From assembly GCA_903915485.1 (NCBI GenBank), contig CAIWTC010000262.1:1-7463 (forward strand): DNA of 7,463 bases, given 5' to 3'. Position numbers and translations under genes: made by a program. Below, one piece after another: positions 1 to 4,636 of the stretch. The notes beneath the pieces are model-generated. The model searched no databases and was not told where the DNA came from. It saw only the letters and a list, made by a program, of their open reading frames with translations. Every line of letters begins with the position of its first letter. The stretch's first letter is position 1. This DNA comes from an uncultured Ignavibacteriales bacterium. Lineage in GTDB: Bacteria; Bacteroidota; Ignavibacteria; Ignavibacteriales; Ignavibacteriaceae.

Positions 1-1263
1 AATCGGTTCTGTGTTTGACATACGGAGGTTAAATCTCCATGCGCCGTAATCAACGCTGAGTCCGTCTAATGAACTTCTTTCACCTCCGGTATATAACTTT
101 TCAATCTCTGCTATTTTTGCTGCAGGGTCACCGATGGTTGAATTTATCTCACCGCTGCATGGGAATTGCTTTATCATTTCGCCAACCAGTTCGGAGAATT
201 TTTTGTTTTCTTCAGACATAAGTTGAATCACTAGAAGGAACGGGATAAGTCCGCTATCTGAATAAGCGTTCTCGCGGAAGTAATGATGTGCTGACATCTC
301 GCCGCCGTACATTGCGTTTACTTCGCGCATTTTTTCTTTAATGAATGCGTGACCGCTTTTTGAAAGTACTGCTTCGCCGCCATTACCATTAACTATTTCT
401 ACTGTGTTCCATGTTAGTCTAGGGTCATGAATAATTTTCTCGCCGGGATTTGCTTTGAGGATTGACTTAGCTAATAAGCCGACAACATAGTATCCTTCAA
501 TGAAATTTCCCATTTCATCAAAGAAGAAGCATCTATCGTAATCTCCGTCCCATGCAACACCTAAATCTGCTTTGCTGTTAATGACCGCATCAATAGTTGG
601 TTTTCTGCGTTCTTCAATCATGGGGTTTGGAACACCATTAGGGAATGTAGAGTCAGGTTCAAAGAATACTTTTACCATTTCAATAGGGAGCTCTTTTTCT
701 AGAAGACTGAGAGCAGGTCCGACGCAACCGTTACCGGCGTTGACTACAACTTTAAGAGGTTTCATTTTTGACGGGTCATAAAATCTTTTAAGGTTCGTTA
801 AAAATTCTGACATAATATCAATGAGAGTATAGCTGCCTCTAACTTCGGTATTTGCGGGTAAATCATTTTTAAGAATTTTTTGTTCCATGATTTGCAAGCC
901 CGAATCATAGCTGATAGGGATACTTCCTTTGCCAACAAACTTTAGACCATTATATTCAGGGGGATTGTGACTTGCGGTTATCATAACTCCGCAGTCTGTT
1001 CCAAGATATGAAGTGGCAAAATAAATCATTTCTGTACCGCATAGACCAATGTCGGTAACATTAACGCCTGCATCACGAAGACCGTTTGAAAGCGCCTCGG
1101 AGATTTCTTCTGAGGAGGTGCGGATATCGTGGCCGATGACTGCTGATTTTGCATTTGCGTATTGAGCAAGAGATTTACCAATTTTATAAGCTAAATCCGG
1201 GTTAAGTTCTGAAGGAACTTTCCCTCTAAGATCGTATGCTTTGAAGCACGCTAATTTTTCCAT
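1..1263 (-). CDS. manB: Phosphomannomutase/phosphoglucomutase (ManB/CpsG type), C-terminal end cut by window edge
   Basis: Cytoplasmic alpha-D-phosphohexomutase that interconverts mannose-6-P and mannose-1-P (often also the glucose pair), feeding GDP-mannose or other sugar-nucleotide synthesis for surface polysaccharide. 421 codons are visible from the ATG at 1263. All four family loops are present: N-terminal FKAYDLRGK (residues 8-16); the phosphoserine loop TASHNP with Ser98; the metal-binding loop DGDYDR (239-244, Tyr where DGDFDR is common); the sugar-specificity loop GGEMSAHHYF (320-329); and the phosphate-binding RMSNTEP (414-420). From recalled E. coli CpsG (~456 residues), only about 27-30 residues are missing beyond position 1. 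The start is supported by AAAGGA (1279-1274) 10 bases upstream. It diverges from the zinc-ribbon gene. The loop sequences match the CpsG branch rather than GlmM. Substrate preference between mannose and glucose cannot be decided from sequence. Confidence 0.93.
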   Translation of the reverse strand, partial: MEKLACFKAYDLRGKVPSELNPDLAYKIGKSLAQYANAKSAVIGHDIRTSSEEISEALSNGLRDAGVNVTDIGLCGTEMIYFATSYLGTDCGVMITASHNPPEYNGLKFVGKGSIPISYDSGLQIMEQKILKNDLPANTEVRGSYTLIDIMSEFLTNLKRFYDPSKMKPLKVVVNAGNGCVGPALSLLEKELPIEMVKVFFEPDSTFPNGVPNPMIEERRKPTIDAVINSKADLGVAWDGDYDRCFFFDEMGNFIEGYYVVGLLAKSILKANPGEKIIHDPRLTWNTVEIVNGNGGEAVLSKSGHAFIKEKMREVNAMYGGEMSAHHYFRENAYSDSGLIPFLLVIQLMSEENKKFSELVGEMIKQFPCSGEINSTIGDPAAKIAEIEKLYTGGERSSLDGLSVDYGAWRFNLRMSNTEPI

Positions 1264-1424
1264 GATTAATTTTTCCTTTGACTTTTGGAATAAAAAGATA
1301 TAATATGGAAAGTTATTACTTAAAGTGCTTTTTTGCAAGCATTCTGTTTTAAGGCACAAATTTTTATTTAGGAATTTTCGTTCCAAAAGTATAAGTTTAG
1401 ACTGATTTTTTATAGGAGTTCGCA
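1264..1424. promoter_or_regulatory. Divergent intergenic region with 10-base inverted repeat; putative promoters
   Basis: This AT-rich spacer separates the divergent manB and zinc-ribbon genes and should hold both promoters. ACTTTTGGAA at 1281-1290 is the exact reverse complement of TTCCAAAAGT at 1381-1390, so each gene has TTCCAAAAGT upstream in the same orientation relative to itself. Loose matches to the Bacteroidota -7 element TAnnTTTG occur on both sides: TATCTTTT on the minus strand near 1300, and TAAGTTTA at 1392-1399 on the plus strand. Neither has a clear partner -33 box, so the promoter positions are only suggestions. A small stem, TGCTT (1326-1330) with AAGCA (1337-1341), lies in the middle. 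Confidence 0.4.
1414..1418 (+). promoter_or_regulatory. Shine-Dalgarno AGGAG that does not fit the nearest standard start codon
   Basis: AGGAG is the only good ribosome-binding site ahead of the zinc-ribbon gene. It lies 30 bases from the in-frame TTG at 1449, which is too far, but exactly 6 bases from an in-frame ATA at 1425-1427. No ATG or GTG lies in frame between the upstream stop TAG (1413-1415) and 1449. It therefore marks a probable start near 1425 by a rare AUA codon or a mutated or misread ATG, or it is unrelated. Confidence 0.45.
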
Positions 1425-1448
1425 ATAGTTCAAAAAACGGATACCATT

Positions 1449-1736
1449 TTGCAGCATTTTACTAAATGTAACAATTCCCGCTGCAATACAATTTTTCTAA
1501 TACACCCCGAAGAAATTGCGGGAGAACTTGGGTATTTATGCCCTAAATGCAGCTTAAAACTTTTAAGCCATCATGTAGTACAGTGCAGCAGCTGCACTAC
1601 AGTAATTAACATGGTCAGAGCATCAGAACAAGAAGAGAAGTCGGTATTTTCTATTGAAAAATGTTCGCACTGCCATGGAAGTATTGAAGACGAATGGGCT
1701 ATAGAGCCGATTTATCATGCTGATTCTTACTTTTAG
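1449..1736 (+). CDS. Small double zinc-ribbon protein, function unknown
   Basis: A 95-residue (from TTG 1449) soluble protein I do not recognise by name. It has eight cysteines in four pairs: C7-x4-C12 with C31-x2-C34 (CPKC), and C46-x2-C49 (CSSC) with C72-x2-C75 (CSHC). This pattern fits two consecutive four-cysteine zinc ribbons of about 28-30 residues each. The tail after Cys75 is acidic and aromatic (DEWAIEP, DSYF at the end). There is no signal peptide or membrane segment. Regular spacing of the pairs argues for a real gene, as does the intrinsic terminator that closes its transcript at 1793-1822. The start is doubtful: the reading frame stays open back to 1416 and the only strong Shine-Dalgarno points to an ATA at 1425, which would add eight residues. 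Zinc ribbons of this kind mediate nucleic-acid or protein contacts, but no specific role can be given. Confidence 0.72.
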   Translation: MQHFTKCNNSRCNTIFLIHPEEIAGELGYLCPKCSLKLLSHHVVQCSSCTTVINMVRASEQEEKSVFSIEKCSHCHGSIEDEWAIEPIYHADSYF

Positions 1737-1749
1737 TTAGTTGTTAGTC

Positions 1750-1777
1750 GGGTAAATGTAGTTGATTACATTTTCCC
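1750..1777 (+). other. Stem-loop just after the zinc-ribbon gene
   Basis: GGGTAAATGTA (1750-1760) pairs with TACATTTTCCC (1767-1777) around a 6-base loop, giving 10 pairs with one internal T-T mismatch. It starts 13 bases after the stop codon and is not followed by a T-tract, so it is not itself a standard terminator. It could protect the 3' end of the transcript or act together with the terminator 16 bases further on. Confidence 0.5.
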
Positions 1778-1792
1778 TGAAATAAAATTTAT

Positions 1793-1823
1793 AAAAGCCG
1801 CTCAAAATAATGGGCGGCTTTTT
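1793..1823 (+). terminator. Rho-independent terminator of the zinc-ribbon gene
   Basis: AAAAGCCGC (1793-1801) and GCGGCTTTT (1814-1822) form a perfect 9-bp stem with a 12-base loop, ending in a run of five T (1819-1823). The upstream A-run means it might also work weakly on the other strand. The ATG at 1810-1812, in frame with the following DUF1015 gene, lies inside this hairpin loop, which is strong evidence that it is not that gene's start. Confidence 0.88.
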
Positions 1824-1947
1824 GATTTTGGCAGAGATACAAGAGAGTTGTTTTGGCTCAAAGGGGTTTCGTGATAATTCTTTTCAGTTTTTCTTAATTA
1901 AGTCCATAAAATTTCCGAAATTTACATATTACATTAAATTATTTATT
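1824..1947 (+). promoter_or_regulatory. Leader/promoter region of the DUF1015-hflX pair
   Basis: This AT-rich stretch between the terminator and the ribosome-binding site at 1948 has no coding signal of its own. It must contain the promoter for the DUF1015 gene, because the upstream transcript terminates at 1822. TA-rich -10-like words occur around 1926-1945, but no convincing paired promoter elements or riboswitch fold could be picked out by eye. Confidence 0.35.
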
Positions 1948-1959
1948 GGAGACAATGTG
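1948..1959 (+). promoter_or_regulatory. Ribosome-binding site and overlapping ATG/GTG starts of the DUF1015 gene
   Basis: GGAG (1948-1951) is 5 bases from the GTG (1957-1959) that begins the family-typical N-terminus MSIVRPFKAL. An ATG at 1955-1957 overlaps the GTG by one base in another frame and would make only a three-codon peptide (ATG TGT CAA TAG). The GTG is the start of the protein. Confidence 0.8.
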
Positions 1960-3204
1960 TCAATAGTTCGACCTTTCAAAGCATTAAGACCTACCCCTGA
2001 AAATGTTCAGCAAGTAGCAAGTGTTCCTTATGATGTTCTTAACACAGAAGAAGCAAGGAATTTAACAAAAAATAATCCGCTTAGTTTATTAAATGTTACC
2101 CGTTCAGAGGTTCACTTTCCGGATAATACTAATCCGTATGGCAGTGAAATTTATGCGAGTGCAAAAGAAAATTTAGAAAGAATTAAACTTGAAGCACCTC
2201 TTTATGTAGAAAAAGTCGAGTCATTTTATTTTTACCGCTTAATCATGAACGGAAGAGCGCAGACAGGTTTAGCTGCAACTTATTCTGTTGATGATTATGA
2301 TAACGATATTATAATGAAGCATGAAAAAACCCGTAAAGAAAAAGAAGATGACAGAACGAATCACATCATCACTACCGGTGCGCAGACAGGACCTGTTTTC
2401 TTAACTTACCGCGGTTCAGAAAAAGTTGATGCATTAGCAACAGCAATTGCACAAATGAAAACTCCGCTTTATGATTTTGTTGCAGAAGATGGAATTGGGC
2501 ATACGATTTGGGAAATACCTGCCGAAAATAATTCGATGATTATTGAAGAAATTGCAAAAACCGATAAGTTATATATAGCCGACGGTCATCATCGTGCTGC
2601 AAGTGCATCACGCACACGCGCTAAACTGATGAGTGAAAACCCTTCACATAACGGAAGTGAAGAGTATAATTTTTTCATTTGTGTTTTGTTTCCTGCTGAC
2701 CAACTTTACATTATGCCGTATAACAGGGTTGTTAAAGATTTAAATGGTGAAACAGTTGAAAGCTTCCTTAATAAAGTTAGCGAGAAATTTATTGTTGAAA
2801 AATCTGAAACAAAAGAGCCTGCGCAAAGAAACCAATTTGGAATGTACTTAAACTCACAATGGTATATGCTCAATCCAACAGATGCTGTGAAGGCAAGCAA
2901 TAGTTTAGCCTCATCATTTGGTGATACTTTGGATGCAAGTATTCTTCAAACATTTTTACTTACTCCGATTCTTGGAATCGGCGATATAAGAACGGATAAA
3001 AGAATAGATTTTGTCGGCGGAATCAGAGGAACTTCTGAATTGGAGAAACTGGTTGACAGCGGAAAATTTGCGGTTGCATTTTCAATGTATCCTGTAACTT
3101 TGGATGACTTGATGAGTATCTCAGATGCGGGTGAAGTTATGCCTCCTAAATCGACTTGGTTCGAGCCGAAATTGCGCGATGGTTTGTTGGTGCACACAAT
3201 TTAA
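1957..3204 (+). CDS. DUF1015 family protein (COG4198), function unknown
   Basis: A 415-residue soluble protein from a GTG start at 1957, of usual length for DUF1015. Family marks run in order: N-terminal IVRPFKALRPTPE (3-15); VPYDVL; the KHEKTRKEKEDDR block (121-133), as recalled for the family; the ADGHHRAAS motif (208-216); and C-terminal MPPKSTWFEPK (395-405). The start is set by GGAG (1948-1951), 5 bases before GTG, and by the family N-terminus. The frame is open to an ATG at 1810, but that lies in a terminator loop and the extra 49 residues look non-native. The biochemical role of DUF1015 is not known to me. The DGHHR motif resembles the nucleotide-binding motif of ParB/Srx-fold proteins such as archaeal free-serine kinase SerK, so ligand binding or phosphotransfer is a guess. 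hflX follows 81 bases later on the same strand, suggesting co-transcription. Confidence 0.9.
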   Translation: MSIVRPFKALRPTPENVQQVASVPYDVLNTEEARNLTKNNPLSLLNVTRSEVHFPDNTNPYGSEIYASAKENLERIKLEAPLYVEKVESFYFYRLIMNGRAQTGLAATYSVDDYDNDIIMKHEKTRKEKEDDRTNHIITTGAQTGPVFLTYRGSEKVDALATAIAQMKTPLYDFVAEDGIGHTIWEIPAENNSMIIEEIAKTDKLYIADGHHRAASASRTRAKLMSENPSHNGSEEYNFFICVLFPADQLYIMPYNRVVKDLNGETVESFLNKVSEKFIVEKSETKEPAQRNQFGMYLNSQWYMLNPTDAVKASNSLASSFGDTLDASILQTFLLTPILGIGDIRTDKRIDFVGGIRGTSELEKLVDSGKFAVAFSMYPVTLDDLMSISDAGEVMPPKSTWFEPKLRDGLLVHTI

Positions 3205-3231
3205 TGATGAAATATCAAGAAGTATTTCGTA

Positions 3232-3253
3232 CAAAGACGCAAAGAGAGCAAAG
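3232..3253 (+). repeat. Short degenerate CAAAG repeat between DUF1015 and hflX
   Basis: CAAAG occurs three times (3232, 3240 and 3249), spaced 8 and 9 bases apart, in the form CAAAGACG CAAAGAGAG CAAAG. It lies in the 81-base gap between two genes. It looks like a worn copy of the short CGCAAAGA-type intergenic repeats I recall from other bacterial genomes. Three units of low-complexity sequence could also arise by chance. Confidence 0.3.
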
Positions 3254-3285
3254 TTATTTGGGGAAATCAGAAACTGTGAGAAGAA

Positions 3286-4545
3286 ATGTTTGATATAAAA
3301 CAAGACACTACTGAGCGGGCCGTTTTAATAGCTGTCCGCACACGGTTCATTTCGCATGAAGTGCTTGATGAACATTTGAAAGAACTTGCTGAACTCGCTA
3401 AAACTGCCGGTGCAATTGTAGTTGAAAAATTTGTTCAGGATAAAACTCATCCCGATTCTTCTTTCTACATGGGGAAGGGAAAAGCTGAAGAAGTTCTGAA
3501 ATATGTTGAAGATAATGAAATTGACTTAATTATTTTTGACGATGATTTGACACCTGCCCAAGTGAGAAATCTTCAGCAGATGATGAACCGTAAGATTGTC
3601 GACAGGAGTGGATTGATTCTTGATATCTTTGCTTCTCACGCAAAAACAAGAACTGCAAGGACACAAGTTGAGTTGGCGCAGCTGCAGTATATGCTGCCGC
3701 GTCTTACAAGGGCATGGACACATCTTTCAAAGCAGTTCGGCGGTATCGGAACAAAAGGTCCCGGTGAAACTCAGATTGAAACTGACAGGCGTTTAATCCG
3801 TGACAGGATATCCTTTCTAAAAAAGAAAATCGAAGAGATTGAGTCGGATAGAGCAATTCAAACAAAAGGCCGCAAAGAAGTTTTCAAGGCAACTCTTGTC
3901 GGATATACAAATGCAGGCAAGTCCACGCTATTTAATTTGCTTTCGGGTGCTGAAGCATTGGCAGAGGACAAACTATTTGCAACGCTTGATTCCACAACAC
4001 GAAGTTTTTCGCTTGCAAAGCAGAAGCAGATTTTATTAAGCGACACCGTAGGATTTATCCGTAAACTACCTCATCATTTGGTGGCATCATTTAAGAGTAC
4101 GCTTAGTGAGGTTCGCGAAGCAGACTTGGTTTTGCATGTCATTGATATTACTCATCCGTTTTATGAGGACCATATACGAGTTGTGCAGCAGACATTAGAT
4201 GAGCTTGGCTGCAACGGCAAGCCTCAAGTGTTTGTGTTCAACAAGGTGGATTCGCAGGAGGATAAAACGGTGATTGAATATGTGAGGAATAAGTTTGTGG
4301 GTGCGGTTATAATTTCAGCTATCAAAGGATTTAATGTGAGCAATCTGCTGGAAAGAATTGATTCATATATGGAAGAATCTTTTGAATATTTCTCTATTTC
4401 GCTTGGGCATAAAGACAGTTACAAAATTGAGAAGGCCAAAGTGTTTGCAGAAGTAGTGGAAGAAAAATATACAAATGCAAAAGCAACGGTCAATTTCAAA
4501 GTGAAAAAAGATGACCTGGAGCGGCTTAAAAAAACTTTACAGTGA
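3286..4545 (+). CDS. hflX: GTPase HflX, ribosome-splitting/ribosome-associated
   Basis: A 419-residue cytosolic GTPase, full length for the family. HflX binds the 50S subunit and splits stalled or hibernating 70S ribosomes during stress such as heat shock. The N-terminal HflX domain (about 12-150) includes SFYMGKGKAEEV and LILDIFASHAKTRTAR. It is followed by the glycine-rich linker GGIGTKGPGETQIETDRR (152-169) and a helical segment. The G domain has G1 GYTNAGKST (206-214), G2 around FATLDSTTR (231-239), G3 DTVGF (253-257), G4 NKVD (319-322) and G5 SAIKG (344-348). A C-terminal domain of about 60 residues follows. All GTPase motifs are intact. The start is firm at its upstream limit because an in-frame TGA lies at 3274-3276, but the ribosome-binding site is weak (GAGAAG immediately upstream). 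It probably shares a transcript with the DUF1015 gene, and converges with the hybrid kinase gene. Confidence 0.96.
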   Translation: MFDIKQDTTERAVLIAVRTRFISHEVLDEHLKELAELAKTAGAIVVEKFVQDKTHPDSSFYMGKGKAEEVLKYVEDNEIDLIIFDDDLTPAQVRNLQQMMNRKIVDRSGLILDIFASHAKTRTARTQVELAQLQYMLPRLTRAWTHLSKQFGGIGTKGPGETQIETDRRLIRDRISFLKKKIEEIESDRAIQTKGRKEVFKATLVGYTNAGKSTLFNLLSGAEALAEDKLFATLDSTTRSFSLAKQKQILLSDTVGFIRKLPHHLVASFKSTLSEVREADLVLHVIDITHPFYEDHIRVVQQTLDELGCNGKPQVFVFNKVDSQEDKTVIEYVRNKFVGAVIISAIKGFNVSNLLERIDSYMEESFEYFSISLGHKDSYKIEKAKVFAEVVEEKYTNAKATVNFKVKKDDLERLKKTLQ

Positions 4546-4551
4546 GTAGTC

Positions 4552-4582
4552 CGGGGGTTAACCCCCCGTGCTCTCTGTTTTT
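4552..4582 (+). terminator. GC-rich palindrome after hflX, likely terminator or REP-like unit
   Basis: CGGGGG TTAAC CCCCCG (4552-4568) forms a 6-bp all-GC stem 6 bases after the hflX stop, and contains the 14-base perfect palindrome GGGGGTTAACCCCC. A run of five T follows only at 4578-4582, about nine bases after the stem, so it is not a textbook terminator. Its base composition stands out sharply from the AT-rich surroundings. It sits between convergent genes, where it could end hflX transcripts or be a dispersed palindromic unit. Confidence 0.5.
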
Positions 4583-4636
4583 ACTGAAAGTGTTTTTTCT
4601 TAGTATCTTTTATCCATATATAAAATTACTATATTG

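Noticed and set aside
572..781. Plus-strand open frame of 69 codons
   Set aside because: It lies antisense inside the well-supported manB gene, with no ribosome-binding site and a composition that mirrors manB.
1326..1341. TGCTT/AAGCA stem in the manB upstream region as a terminator or riboswitch part
   Set aside because: The stem is only 5 bp (7 with weak pairs) with a 6-base loop and no T-tract. It is too weak to call on its own.
1810..1956. N-terminal extension of the DUF1015 protein from ATG 1810
   Set aside because: The ATG lies in the loop of an intrinsic terminator, the extra 49 residues do not look like the family, and GTG 1957 has a good ribosome-binding site and the family N-terminus.
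2706..3303. Three minus-strand frames over the end of DUF1015 and the gap to hflX
   Set aside because: They are antisense shadows of conserved coding sequence and have no domain or ribosome-binding support.
3526..4046. Short frames on both strands within hflX
   Set aside because: They overlap intact conserved HflX motifs in other frames. The proline- and cysteine-rich or basic translations are typical of shadows.
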